Shown here: positions 33,608 through 46,218 of the stretch, piece by piece | Layout: the number at the start of each line of letters is the position of its first letter | How positions within the stretch are numbered: position 1 is the stretch's first letter | From: Capsicum annuum | Taxonomy: Eukaryota; Streptophyta; Magnoliopsida; Solanales; Solanaceae | DNA length: 64,000 bases | Assembly: GCF_002878395.1 (NCBI RefSeq) | Contig: NC_061118.1 | Location: 88,139,910-88,203,909 of the forward strand | Reading direction: 5' to 3' | Translations under genes and position numbers: made by a program | The notes under the pieces: generated by a model | What the model saw: the letters and a program-made list of their open reading frames with translations, nothing else | Told to the model about the DNA's origin: nothing | Database searches by the model: none

Positions 33608-36045
33608 TGTAACGCCCCAAATTTGGTACCCGGAACTCTATACGGTGCTCATGACCCCGAAGGACCACAAGCTAATCCATGACTGATATCTGTAACTGGG
33701 CACTGCATAATATACTGTATAAATGCAGAAAAAGGCTGAAAGGCCATAAGGTTCAAATATCTGATAAAACATAACATCTGAAAATATGGTATATCAATAC
33801 CCAAAACAAAACTGAAATAACTGTCTGAACATGCTATAGTCTGGAAGCCTCTGAACTATAAAAAAAATTGTGGAGTTGATGGGACATGTCCCCAACTAAC
33901 TTTGGACTATTGAAATAATAAAGTAATAAAATAATCATCCTATCCTTGAATGATGAGGACTCACTGCTAGTCTGGCTGCTGAACGTCTGATCTACTAAGG
34001 ATGCTCTGGAGCTTGTGCTTCTGAACCTATGGTATAAAAACACCATAACGCAAATGTGTCAGTACGATTGAATGTACTGGTATGCAAGTAAGGTAGGCTG
34101 AATTAAAAGGGTTTATATGCATGAACAATACTAACTGACTGAATAACATGAACGTAAGAATACATGTATGAATACGTGAACTGTGAATGAGATCATGACA
34201 TCACTAAATCAGAATACTGATAACATAAGTTCGTATAACTAATATACTATTATCTGAATGACAGTGTCTGACAATCCTATTTCTGATGGAACTAGCTGAG
34301 TTCCGTACTAAACTAGTTAACTGTATCTGACAGTCCTGAATTCTGTAGAACTATCTGAGTTTTATTATTGAGACTGAGACTGTAACTGTGGGAAGTAGTC
34401 ATCTAACCGACATGCCCCAAATAAGATAATATAATTGAGTTGGGGTCCAATCTGTAACCCTAATTGGAAGGGTGTCAATACCGCGCCACTAGTAAGGACA
34501 AACTGTGAGTAATCCCTTATCTAACAAGTACTCTAAGAAGAATGGTGGGACCCTCATCTAACAAGTTAAGTCACCTTATCAACCCTCATCTAATAGGTTA
34601 GATGTCTCAACCTATGCTGGCTATGTAGTTCTGGAGCGCAAGGATTTTTTTTAAGAATCACACCCTCTACTCGCAGGTGAGTTCCCATCCTTGGGCTCAC
34701 TCGGTGCTGAATCCTACTCCCACTAGTTACACACTAAATTAATTATACTGAACTGACTGGACTGAGTTCACTGAGTTTCGCTGACTGACGGAATACTACT
34801 GAGATTACTGAATTTATGAGATTACTGAGTTTTCCCGAGTCACATGACTGAAGTTCAATGAATCATGGCTTGACTGAGAGTATCTGGAAAACATGACACT
34901 GTCTCTAGGCACATAGGTAAATTGTCGGGTAAAAGTACCCCCACGACTCGATATCATAAAACAGACAAGACATGACACTTCTTGACACATGACCATAGTC
35001 AATAATTCCTAGTACAATCATTGGGGATTTTCATAAAGTATTCGCATGCTATAAGCTTACATATGAATAGGAATGCATGTAAATATATCATAATTTCATA
35101 AGCCTAATCTTATAAGCATTATGTCAATCCATTACAAAGCATAACAATAACGTGATAGTCATATCGAACATAAGGGAAGAACATGGCTTCATCAATTTTG
35201 GTCACAAATGAGTCATAAAGCATAATTCCTATTCTCTTAGGCATTTTATCAAACACCTTGCATGTATATCTTTAGGCTTAGGCATGAATATTGAAATAAT
35301 ACTTCATGGAAATATTTTACACTTCCAATGCACATGGGTGAAAGGAACCCATGTATCAACACTTGACATACCTGGGTGGATGATTTCTTGAAGATTGGTG
35401 GAGGAAAGCTTGAATTCTTGACTTGGAATTAAACACCTAGGTTTTTTTGTTCTTGGGGATTGATTTTGAGATAAACCCTAATTTGGTGTTATAGATGAAT
35501 AAGAAAGTTATGAGCTCTGGTCTGGTATAATTAGGGATTAAAATGGGTGGATAAAAATACAAATACCCTTTAAATGGTTTAAAATCGTTGATCGGAAGTG
35601 GCGATGGTTTGGACGACGGTCCATCGCTGGCTCGACGGTCTGTTGGTCCTGACCATCGCATTTGGCCAGAACCTAAACTTTCTGCCTCGTCTGCGATGGT
35701 TTGGACAATGATCCATCCATAGCTCAACAATCCGTTGGTCCTGGCCATCACACTTGACCAGAAGTCGGGCTCATTGCCTTAGTCGCGACGGCTTGGGCGA
35801 CAGTCCGTCGGCCTGATCGTCGCTTCTGGGCAGTTCTAACAGTTCTTTGTAAAACGTCCATAACTTTTTACTCCGATACTGAATTTGGACAAAACTGGTA
35901 TCGTTGGAAAGCTAATTCAATTTTCCACATGATAAAAAGTTTAAATTGGAAAAATTCTATCTGATTTAAACATTAATCATTTAGGAAGTCATCACTAACT
36001 TTTTTGAAAACTAGATTTGACTTAAAGAAAGTTTGGGGTATTACA
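33608..36045 (-). repeat. 3' LTR of element C
   Basis: Plus-strand ends are TGTAACGCCCC and GGGGTATTACA. The polypurine tract (reverse of 'atatctcccccttggg', 36046-36061) follows, so this is the 3' LTR. It contains 2.5 copies of a ~100-bp GC-rich repeat at 35586-35830, the box GGTATCGTTGGAAAG at 35897, and an inverted repeat at 34027-34048 with one arm altered. Confidence 0.9.
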
Positions 36046-36285
36046 ATATCTCCCCCTTGGGAACATTCATCCTCGAATAGGACTGACTAGACTGGGAAAG
36101 CTGATAGACTAATCTTACTTAAGGGATGTGAATATTTGAGCATGTCTACATGACAGGAACTTCTGATATACTGAAATCTCATACTGAATATGCATGTCTG
36201 ATGCATGGATATGTGACGGATAGTCTTCATGAATGCATGGCTGAAATTACTAAGAAGCTGAGTTTATCATGATGAGAATGCATAG

Positions 36286-38500
36286 TTAATGCATAAATAC
36301 GTGACTGACATGATACATGAACATATGAATGGATATGCAAAGGTCTTTGATACCAAGTTTATAACTGAAATCTGAACATAAAACTGAATAAGCTTGAGGA
36401 AAGCTATTACCTTGGGCAGAGTCTGAGTTTGCGGAGAAGTGGTGAGGATACTTGGTATGCATGTATGCTTCTGCTTCCCAAGTAGCTCTCTCAACGGGCT
36501 GATTCCGCCAAAGAACTTTGACTAGAGGGACTTTTTTGTTCCTCATTCTATGAGTCTGGTAGTCAAGAATTTCGACTGGAATCTCTTCATAAGAGAGGCT
36601 GTTCTGAACATCAATGCCCTCTATAGGGACTACAACTGATGGGTCACCTATGAACTTCTTGAGCAAAGAGACATGGAACACTGGATGAACTGAGGCTAGA
36701 TCTGAAGGCTATTCGAGCTCATAAGCTACCTTGCTGAAACGACTGAGAATTTTTCGGGGACCAACATATCAGGACTGAGCTTTCCCTTCTTACCAAATCG
36801 CTTCACTCCCTTCATGGGAGAGATTTTCAAGTACACATAATTACCAATCTCGAACTCAAGATCCTTTCTGCGCACATCTGCGTTCAATTTCTGTCGGTTA
36901 TGATCTGTATTGAGTCGTTCTATGATCAACTGGACTTTTCTAAGGCATCGAATACTAAGTCAGGCCTTATAACTGAGGCCTCACTAACTTCAAACCAGCC
37001 TGGAGATCTGCATCTCCTACCATAGAGAGCTTCGAATGGAGCCATCCAAATGTTCGAATGATAGTTGTTATCGTATACAAACTAAATCAAAGACAAGTGG
37101 TCATCCCAACTCCCTTTGAAGTCAATTGCACACGTCCTTATCATATCTTCTAAGGTCTGAATGGTCCTTTCTGCTTGACCATCTGTTTGAGGATGAAAGG
37201 CTGTACTGACGTGAACTTGGGTACCAAGATCTTTTTGGAATGCTTTCCAGAAGTGAGAGGTGAACTAGGTACATCTATCTAAAATAATAGACAACGGAAC
37301 ACCATTCAATCTGACCAACTCCCTGAAATAGAGTCTGGCATAATCCTCGACTGAATAAGAGGTATAAACTGGAAGGAAATAAGCTGATTTGGTAATCCTG
37401 CCTACAAATAACCCAAACTGAATCATGCTAGCGACGAGTATGAGGCAAACCCATCACAAAGTCCATGTTCACTTCTTCCTACTTCTAAGTAGGAATACTG
37501 AACTCCTGCATGGACCCACTAGGCTTCTGATGCTCTATCTTAACCTTCTGACATGTAGAGCATTTAGCCACGAACTCTGCAACATCTGTCTTCATACCAC
37601 TCCACCAATAGATCTCTCGCAAATTGTAGTATATCTTTGTGTCCCCTGGATGAATCGAGTAGCGCACACCATGCGCTTCTGCAAAAATTTGTTGCCTCAA
37701 ATCATCTACACCTGGAACACACAGATGACCTTGAAAACACAAAACACTATTTCCCCCTTTGAAGAAAACCTCTAATTTCTGATCTTTGATTGATTATTTC
37801 AACTTAACAAGATTGGGATCTCTATCCTGCTTTTCTTTCACCTCAGAAACTAGGGATGATTCTGAGTTGTTCTGAACCCATATACTACTTTCTGCTGAAT
37901 CGACTAAGCGGATACCTAGTCTGGCAAGCTGATGGACTTCCTGATCTAACTTCTTCTTAATGTCCTCAACATAAGCAACACTACCTATAGATAGTCTACT
38001 GAGAGCGTCGGCCACTATATTGGCCTTGCCAGGATGATAAAGAACACTAATGTCATAATCTTTCAAGAGCTCTAACCACCTTATCTAGCAAAGATTAAGG
38101 TCTTTCTGAGAAAAGACATACTGAAGGATCTTATGATCTGTGAACACATCTACATGAACACCTTAGAAGTAATGCCTCCAAATCTTTAAGGCAAAAACTA
38201 TGGCTGCTAACTTAAGATCATGAGTTGGATAATTCTTCTCATGGAGTTTAAGTTGCCTTGAGGTGTAGGCAATGACCTTACCATGCTGCATTAGGACACA
38301 ACCCAAACCTACTCTGGATGCATCACAATACACTACGAACTCATCTGAACCATCTGAAAGAGTCAAAACTGGAGCTAAGGTAAGTCTCGTCTTTAACTCC
38401 TGAAAACTCTTCTCGCAAGGATCTGACCATTGAAACTTGACTTTCTTCTGAGTCAATCTAGACTTAGGAGATGCAATAGAAGAAAATCCCTTAACAAACC
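36286..38500 (-). pseudogene. Element C pol, RNase H to chromodomain, broken
   Basis: From right to left the pieces are RNase H (38163-38500, with [19 protein letters not shown] and [19 protein letters not shown]), the end of RNase H (37794-38066, YHPGKANIVADALSRL), the integrase zinc-binding region (37485-37742, HPGDTKIYYNLREIYWWSG, then CSTCQKVK), a decayed core, and the C-terminus with chromodomain (36286-36681, ETA-type [28 protein letters not shown]). Stops such as KAC*/L*Q and a shift near 36725 separate them. The reading frame at 38501 runs into D's LTR, which adds false residues. Confidence 0.85.
38496..38500. repeat. Target-site duplication AAACC of element D, left copy
   Basis: AAACC sits before D's LTR start TGTAACATCCCG and again at 49157-49161 after its end GTATTACA. 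Confidence 0.9.
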
Positions 38501-41170
38501 TGTAACATCCCGATTCGCTGAACCGGAATGCTACATGATGCTCATGACCCCGAGGGACCACAAGCTAACCCATGACTGATATCTGTACCTATATACTGCA
38601 AATCATGATATAATAATGCAGAATACATAGAAATGTAAGGCCATAAGGTTCAACTGAATACAATCATGTGTGTGAAAATACCCAAAACAACTCAATCTGA
38701 ACGTAAATCTAAACATAAATCTGAAAGCCTCTAAACTATCTGAATAAGAAGTTGAAGGAATATGTCTCCAACTAACTCCGTAAAACTGAACTAAAGAAAT
38801 AAATAAATGAATCAACTTATATTATCCTCGAATCAATGAGGACTCACTGTGTCTCTGGGACTGAAATGCTACTGCTACTGCTGGGCTGGAGCTCGTGTCT
38901 CGAAACCTATGGTGTAACATGAAAAGAAAGCACCATAGCGCAAATGCGTCAGTACAACTAGAGTACTGAGTATACGAGGAAGGTAGGCTTAACATAAAGG
39001 GTTTCATGCATGAACAACACTGACTGACTAATATGAACGTGGGAGTGCAAACACACATATATAGAAACTGGGATCATGAATACTTGATAGCATGACCTGT
39101 AAGCTAATATATGGTTTATTGATAACTGTCATGACTGATACTAAAACTGATAACATGGACAACTGTATCTGACAGTCCTATATATACTAAAATCTGAAGA
39201 ACGCCCTGAGTTCTTTTACTAAGATTGATACTGAAACTGTGGAAAGTAGTGTTTAACCGACATGCCCTATGTATACCGTTATGACAAAGCTGGGGTCCAA
39301 TCTCTGCCCCGACTGAAGGGGTGTCAATACCGTGCCACGAGTAAGGACAGCCTGTGAGTGACCCTTATCTGGCGGGTACTCAATCAGAATGGTGGGAACC
39401 CTAAATTGACGGGTTAAGCCACCTCATCAACCCTAATCTGATGGGTTAAGATGTCTCAACCTATGCTGGCTACGTAGTTCTTGAACACAAGGATGACTAC
39501 TAAGAATCACACCCTGAAATGGCGGGTGAGTTCCCATCCTTGGGTTCACTCGGTGCTAACCTCTACTCCTATCTGGAGGGACTCGACATGAATAACTGAC
39601 TGTGCATGACTTAATCTTACTTAATTTCATTGACTGGTGAAATGTTACTGTGAACATCGTGAAACATGACATGGCTCTAGGCACACGACTATAGTTTTTG
39701 GGTACAAGTACCCCCAGGACTCGATGGAAGGAAACTGACACACATGACTGACTTGATCATAAGAGTAGAGTCCATAATTTATAATATCATAAGTAGGGAT
39801 CTCATACTATGCATGGTTATCAACAATGTATTGCATGGAAAGGATTTCATATTACATGAAAGTACTTGCACAATCTTAATATCATGTTCATTGCATAGTC
39901 ATATTGGCAACACATACCAATGGCATGGATGTTCATGTGGATTGCATGGTTATCAGACATCTTGTTCATAAGTAGGATTTGCAAGTAAACATAGCATAAT
40001 CTCATAAGAATAGTTCAGAGTATTCCAACAACATTTACAAGGAACATTAACAACATAGAAGTCATTAGAACCTAAGGGCATATCATGAATCCTTCACTTA
40101 GTCACAATTTAGCTATATTGCAAGATTTCTAGTTCCTTAGGCATTTTATCAAACACCTTACATGCACATCTTGAGCATAGGTGAAATCATCAAATTATAC
40201 ATCATGAACAACCAAATTTACATGTTTTCAACTCATATGATATCATGAAATTCAAAAAAAAAACATATAAAGATTCCATCTTAGGAATCACCCAATATCA
40301 ACAACATGATCATCAACACCCAACAATATAAAAATCATATTTTATAATGAAAAAGAGGGTTTTTGAGCTTTATGGATGAAAGGGATCCATAAATCAACTT
40401 ACGCATACCTTAGAAGGAAAGATTCTTGATGATTGACGGAGGAATTTCCTTGAAATCGGATCTTCAAGCTTAGTTATGCAACCCTAGTTGTTTTTCTTTT
40501 TTAGTGCTCTGGGATGATGAGATTTGAGATGATAATAGGGTTGTAATATGTTTAGAAGCTATATATTTCGTAGGGTTAAGTTTAGGGACGTGTAAGGAGT
40601 GTTAAAAGACTTAATTACCCTTAAAATAACTCAAACCAAAGTGTTTTTGGCACCTGGAATTGACTTAGGCGGCGCCCAAGTGATTCCCTAAGCTAGGTTA
40701 GGCGGCGCCTAACCAATCGCCTATGCTTGGGTTGGGCGGCGCCTAACTAATCGCCTATGCTTGGGTTGGGCGGCGCCTAACCAATCACCTATGCTTACTG
40801 TCCCTCACAAAAATGGGCATAACTTTTCGCTCGGGTATTGGATTAAGGCGAAATTGGTATCGTTGGAAAGATAATTCGATTCTCTACAATTTGGTGGGTC
40901 TAAATTAGACAAAATACCACATTAACATCGAGTTATACTCATTCAAATATGAACCTTGCAAAATCAAACACTAAAACTTGATGGATTCAAAAACTCTTAG
41001 CTTGTATTACCTTAAGTGACTCATATGAACATGCTTAATGTATCATAAGCTATCCTATCACTAGAATATTCATTGTAAGTCATGTACTCAAGTATGACTC
41101 ACAGTATAGGAGATTTCATACGTAGGAATACTTATTCACTTCCTAGCTTAGAAACATGCGGGGTAGTACA
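38501..41170 (-). repeat. 3' LTR of element D
   Basis: Plus-strand ends are TGTAACATCCCG and GGGTAGTACA. The reversed polypurine tract is at 41171-41186. It holds a 34-bp GC-rich tandem repeat at 40668-40797, the box GGTATCGTTGGAAAG at 40856, and the CTATGGTG/CACCATAG inverted repeat at 38907-38938. Confidence 0.9.
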
Positions 41171-41409
41171 ATATCTCTCCCTTGGGAACATTCGTCCTTG
41201 AATGAGAATTTATAGAGAAGGGATACAAGACAATAGAACCTGAATTAAACATGAAGAACTACAACTTGATCTCATGACTGACATGCTAAACATACTGAAT
41301 TCGTGCATATCTGATGCACGATCAACTGACACATGAATGCATGACTGAGTATGAAATGGTTAATAGGTACCAAGTTTATACTGGAAACATGAACGTGAAC
41401 TGGATAAGA

Positions 41410-42530
41410 TTAACAAGAACTGTTACCTTGAGCTTGATCTGAATTGGCGGGGAAGAGGTAAGGATATTTAGTACGCATATCTGCTTCTGCTTCCCAAGTA
41501 TCCCCCTCATGAGACTGATTTCGCCAAAGAACCTTGACTAGAGGGACTTCTTTGTTCCTCAATCTACGAGTCTGATAATCTAAGATCTTAACTGAAATCT
41601 CTTCATAGGAGAGGCTGTTCTTAATGTCGATGCTATGAATTGGGACAACAAATACTGGGTCACCTATGCACTTCTTTAGCAAAGAGACATGGAAGACTGG
41701 ATGGACTGAGGCTAGATCTGAAGGCAACTCAAGCTCATAAGCTACCTTGCCGAAGCGATAAAGAATTCTGAAGGGACCGATATACCGGGGACTGAGTTTC
41801 CCTTTCTTGACAAACCTCTTCACTCTCTTCATGGGAGAGATCTTAAGATAGACATAGTCATTGACCTCGAACTCAAGATCTTTTCTACAAATATCTGCAT
41901 AGGACTTCTGTCGGCTTTGAGCAGCCCGGAGTCTCTCTCTGATCAACTGAACTTTCTCTAAGGCATCGAATACTAAGTTAGGACCTATGATTGAGGCGTC
42001 ACTAACTTCGAACCAACCAATCGGAGATCTACATCTCCTACCATAAAGAGCTTCAAATGGAGCCATCTGAATACTAGAATGATAGCTATTGTTGTATGCA
42101 AACTCAATCAAAAGCAAATGGTCGTCCTAAATTTCCTTGAAGTCAATTGCACACGCCCTTAGCATATCTTCAATATTCTGAATGGTCCTCTCTGCTTGAC
42201 CATCTGTCTGAGGACTAAATGCTATGCTGAGGTAGACTTAGGTATCAAGACACTTTTGGAATGCTTTCCAAAAGTGTGAAGTGAATTGGGTACCTCTATA
42301 TGAGATGATAAATAGTGGAACACCGTGTAATTTGACTAACTCTCTGATATAGAGTTTGGGATAATCCTTGGTGGAATAAGAAGTACGAACAGGAAGGAAA
42401 TGAGCTGACTTTTTTATTCTATCTATAATGACCCAGACTGAATCATGCTGATGACGAGTTCTAGGCAAACCCGGCACGAAGTCCATGTTAACTTCTTCCC
42501 ACTTCCAAGTAGGAATGGTGAACTCTTGCA
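41410..42530 (-). pseudogene. Element D integrase core, C-terminus and chromodomain
   Basis: 42238-42531 carries the core start (WEEVNMDFVPGLPRTRHQHD, DRIKKSAHFLPV) up to ISYRGTQFTSHFWK, where the catalytic Asp of ISDRG is Tyr. 41410-42117 is a 235-codon open piece. It starts [20 protein letters not shown], then [13 protein letters not shown], then a GPF/Y-like [19 protein letters not shown], and ends in a chromodomain ([39 protein letters not shown]). In relatives the chromodomain guides insertion toward heterochromatin. Frameshift or stop between 42117 and 42238. The Asp loss suggests inactive integrase. Confidence 0.88.
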
Positions 42531-43560
42531 TGGAACCACTAGGTTTCTAATGCTCTATCTTAACCTGCTGAAATGTAGAGCACTTACCCACAAACTCTAC
42601 AATATCTCTCTTCATTCCACTCCACCAATAAATCTCCCGCATGTCGCGGTACATCTTAGTGGCCCCTAGATGAATAGAGTATCGCGCACCATGCGCTTCT
42701 ACAAGTATTCGCTGCCTCAATTCATCTACACCTGGAACACATAGACAACCTTGACAACGAAGAACACAATCTCCCCCTTTGGAGAAAACCTCGACTTTCT
42801 GATTCTGAACTGACTCTTTGAGCTTGACAAGGCTAGGATCCCTGTCTTGTTTCTCTTTTACCTCAAAAACTAGAGATGACTCTGAACTACTATAAACATA
42901 TACACCACCCTATGAAGAATCGACTAAGCGAACGCCTAGTCTGGCAAGCTGATGGATCTCCTGAGCCATCTTTTTCTTACTATCCTCAACGTGAGAAATA
43001 CTACCCATAGAGAGTCAACTGAGAGTATCGGCCATAACATTGGCCTTGCCCGAATGATAAAGAACACTCATGTCATAATCCTTCAAGAGCTCTAACCACC
43101 TTCTCTGGCGAAGATTGAGATCTTTCTGGGAAAAGACATACTGGAGGCTTTTATGGTCTGTGAAGACATCTACATGAACTCCATAGAGATAATGCCTCAA
43201 AATCTTCAAGGCAAAAACTACCGCTGCTAACTCAAGATCATGAGTAGGCTAATTCTTCTCATGTGACTTTAACTGTCTGGAGGCGTAGGCTATGACCTTA
43301 CCATGTTGCATGAGGACCTAACCTAAACCCACTCTGGATGCATCACAATAGACTACAAAATCGTCTGAACCATCTGGAATAGGTAGAACTGGAGCGGAGG
43401 TGAGTCGAGTCTTCAACTCTTGAAAGCTCTTCTCGCATGAATCTGACCACTGAAACTTAATCTTCTTCTAAGTCAATCTGGACATGGGAGATGCAATAGA
43501 AGAAAATCCCTCGACAAACCATATGTAATAGCCAGCCAAACCCAAGAAACTACTAATATA
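42531..43560 (-). pseudogene. Element D RNase H and integrase zinc-binding region
   Basis: RNase H text includes [24 protein letters not shown] and [20 protein letters not shown], with an open piece at 43015-43209 reading [20 protein letters not shown]. The integrase N-terminus follows ([29 protein letters not shown]; the second Cys of the zinc motif is Phe). TAG/TAA codons interrupt it at about six places. Confidence 0.85.
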
Positions 43561-43701
43561 TGATGGAGATACGGGTCTAGGCCAGTTTCTTACTGCCTCA
43601 ATTTTTTGAGGATCTACTCTAATGCCATCACCAGAAACAATATGGCCAAGGAATGCTACTGATCTTAGCCAAAATTCTCACTTGCTGAACTTAGCGAATA
43701 A

Positions 43702-44409
43702 TTAATGATCCCTGAGAGTCTGAAGAACAATCCCGAGATGGTCTGCATAATCACGCTCTGTGCGAGAATAGACCAGAATATCATCTATGAAGACTATGAC
43801 AAACATGTCCAAGTACTGCTTGAACACACGGTTCATTAAATCCATAAAATCTGCAAGGGCATTGGTAAGACCAAATGACATGACTAAAAATTCGAAGTGA
43901 CCATACCGAGTACGGAAAGCTGTCTTTGAAATGTCATATTCTCTAACTCTGAGCTGATGATAGCTTGTTCTGAGGTCTATCTTGGAGAAGTAACTGGCAC
44001 CCTGAAGTTGGTCGAATAGATCATCAATCCTGGGAAGAGGATATTTGTTCTTGACCGTGACCTTGTTGAGTTGACGATAATCAATACACATCCTGAGAGA
44101 ACCGTCTTTCTTGCACACGAATAATACTAGCGCATCCCATGGGGAAATGCTGGGTCTAATGAATCCCTTATCTAAGAGATCATTCAACTGATCTTTCAGT
44201 TCCTTGAGTTCTGCTGGTGCCATTCTATATGGCGGAATAGAAATAGGTTGAGTATCCAGAAGAAGGTCTATGCCGAAGTCTATTTCCCTTTTGGGAGGAA
44301 TGCCTGGAAGATCTTTTGGAAAGACATCTGAGTATTCATTAATAACAGGGACTGTTTCAAGGATAGGATATTCAAAACTGGAATCTTTAACATGCACGAG
44401 ATTATACAC
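43702..44409 (-). pseudogene. Element D reverse transcriptase, open with intact catalytic loop
   Basis: A 235-codon open piece shows [81 protein letters not shown] and the catalytic loop [10 protein letters not shown]. It ends at TLRDH with a stop where relatives have a Gln codon. The RT core is the best kept coding piece of the window's retroelements. It is still only a segment of a broken gag-pol frame. Confidence 0.9.
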
Positions 44410-44511
44410 AAACCCCTTAGAAATCTTTTTTCTTGCCCGAAGGTAGGAAATAAGTTGACCCCTAAACGCTGAAATGCTACCCTTCCACTCTAGGACGGGC
44501 TCATTCGTGAA

Positions 44512-45000
44512 CTAAAACTGAACTATCCTATTTTTGCAGTCGACTATGGCATAGAAGGAATGAAGCCAATCCATGCCGAGAATGACATCAAAATCAATCA
44601 TTTCTAACTCTACTAAATATACTAACGTGGATTTTTGAGATTTCATAACCAGGCAATTCCTGTATACCCACTGAGCTATGATGGTTTTAACCACAGAGGT
44701 AGAGACTGAGAAGGGCTCTGCTAGGACTTTGGGACTGATTCTGAAATTGCCTGCTATGTATGGAGTAACAAAAGACAAAGATGCACCTGGGTCTAGCAAA
44801 GCATAAACATGAACATGGAAAATCTGTAATGTACTAGTAATGACATCAGGAGAATTTTCCTGATCCTGCCGGGACTGAAGAGCATAGAGTCTGTTTGGGC
44901 GTTGCCCACTGGTAGCACTGGAAATGGCCCCCTGCTGGTTCGGGCGACTGAACTGAGCTGTAGAATAATATTGCTGACCTGAAGACTTGACTGCAGACAC
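44512..45000 (-). pseudogene. Element D protease
   Basis: A 162-codon open piece has the active-site region LLDPGASLSFVTPYIAG (a DPGA form usual for this family), a middle part VYRNCLVMKSQKST, and IDFDVILGMDWLHSFYA near the end. The frame ends with a stop after RIVQF where a Gln would sit. It joins gag after a frameshift near 45000. Confidence 0.85.
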
Positions 45001-45999
45001 TCTCTAATCCTGTGGCCTAGCTTTCCACAACCAAAACAGACATCACTACCGGCTCTGCAAATGCCCTTGTGGTTCTTACCACAAGTCTGACAAAGGGGAG
45101 TCGTTCGGGCACTGCTAACACTGCCCTGAGATTTAGAGCTTGGCGCTTTGTTTATATTACCATCTCTGAACTTCGACACTGGAGTGCTAGAAGAGAAAGG
45201 AGCTGGAACGGCTGACTTGGAGCGAAACTGTGAACGATTTCCTCCACCTGACTTGGGGTGAGCAAAGTTAAAATTACCTGACCTTGCTCTCTTGTTCTGC
45301 CTCTCCCTAGTCTTAAACTTCTGCTCTTCTACTTGCTGGGCATGGGTCATGAGTCTTGCTAAGGTCATGGGCAGACCTACACTCATTTACCACGCTATCA
45401 TTGACCCCTGACATGAATTTGCTTATCTTAGCTCTATTGTCTGCAACCACGTGAGGAGCATACCTGGCTAGCTGAATAAATCTAAGAGAATACTCTCTAA
45501 CCGTCATATTCCCCTGCCTGAGGTTAATGAACTCAAGAACTTTGGCTTTCCTCAGCTCTTGGGGAAAGAATCTGTGTAAGAAGGCCGTGATAAATTCCTC
45601 CCACTCGATAGGGCCTGTATCATCTAACCTCTCAGACTTCCACTGTTTGTACCAATCACTAGCAACATCCTGTAACTGGTAGGCGGCTAACTCAGCACTC
45701 TCAATAGAAGTAACACCCATGATGTCGATGACCTTCTAGACTTGGTCAATGAACTCCTGAGGGTCCTCATCAGACTTACATCCATGGCAAGATGGAGGGT
45801 TCATCTGGGTGAAGTCCTGAACCCTAGCTGCTTTGGGATTGGCCACTAGATTGGCCAGAATGACTGGTGGATGTTCATTCTGTGCAGCCATGGACTGAGC
45901 AAGTGTGGTAAATGCGGCTCTAAACTCCGTATGGGAAACATGTTCGCCCAAAGGATCTTTGGGCTGAGGAGCTGGCTGGTTTCTTCTCTTTGGGGCCAT
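45001..45999 (-). pseudogene. Element D gag, three frames
   Basis: The start ATG is at 45999 (MAPKRRNQPAPQPKDPLGEH). Capsid pieces at 45736-45999 and 45313-45720 hold DPQEFIDQV, AAYQLQDVASDWYKQW and EFINLRQGNMTVREYS. A TAG separates them. A frameshift near 45390 leads to 44793-45386, with a Ser/Pro/Lys-rich linker and zinc knuckles CQTCGKNHKGIC and CFGCGKLGHRIREC, the latter intact as CX2CX4HX4C. This is better kept than the gags of the gag-only array. Confidence 0.88.
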
Positions 46000-46202
46000 A
46001 GTCTGGAATAAGAGAAGAATGAATTAGACTGAGAGTTTAACTTGTGATTATGCTCACTAGAATGACATGAATAATGAAGAAAGGGGACTGTTCCTAAAAT
46101 ATCTTATAGCCTTCCGCACATAAATGTGGCGCCCAACACACCCATGTACAAGTCTCTACTAGATACGACTTTCAGACTTCCTAGGACTCTATTGAACCTT
46201 AT

Positions 46203-46214
46203 GCTCTGATACCA
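46203..46214 (-). other. Primer-binding site of element D
   Basis: TGGTATCAGAGC on the minus strand, four bases inside the 5' LTR end, complementary to initiator tRNA-Met. Confidence 0.9.
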
Positions 46215-46218
46215 AGTT

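Noticed and set aside
35437..35751. 104-codon minus-strand frame in C's LTR
   Set aside because: It covers the GC-rich tandem repeat and lacks coding character; the sister LTR breaks it.
37425..37775. 116-codon plus-strand frame
   Set aside because: Antisense to C's integrase zinc region; similar shadows occur at 42445 and 63359 for D and E.
40668..40797. Regularly spaced GC-rich units resembling a CRISPR array
   Set aside because: The units are directly abutting with no unique spacers, lie inside a plant LTR and recur in each LTR copy.
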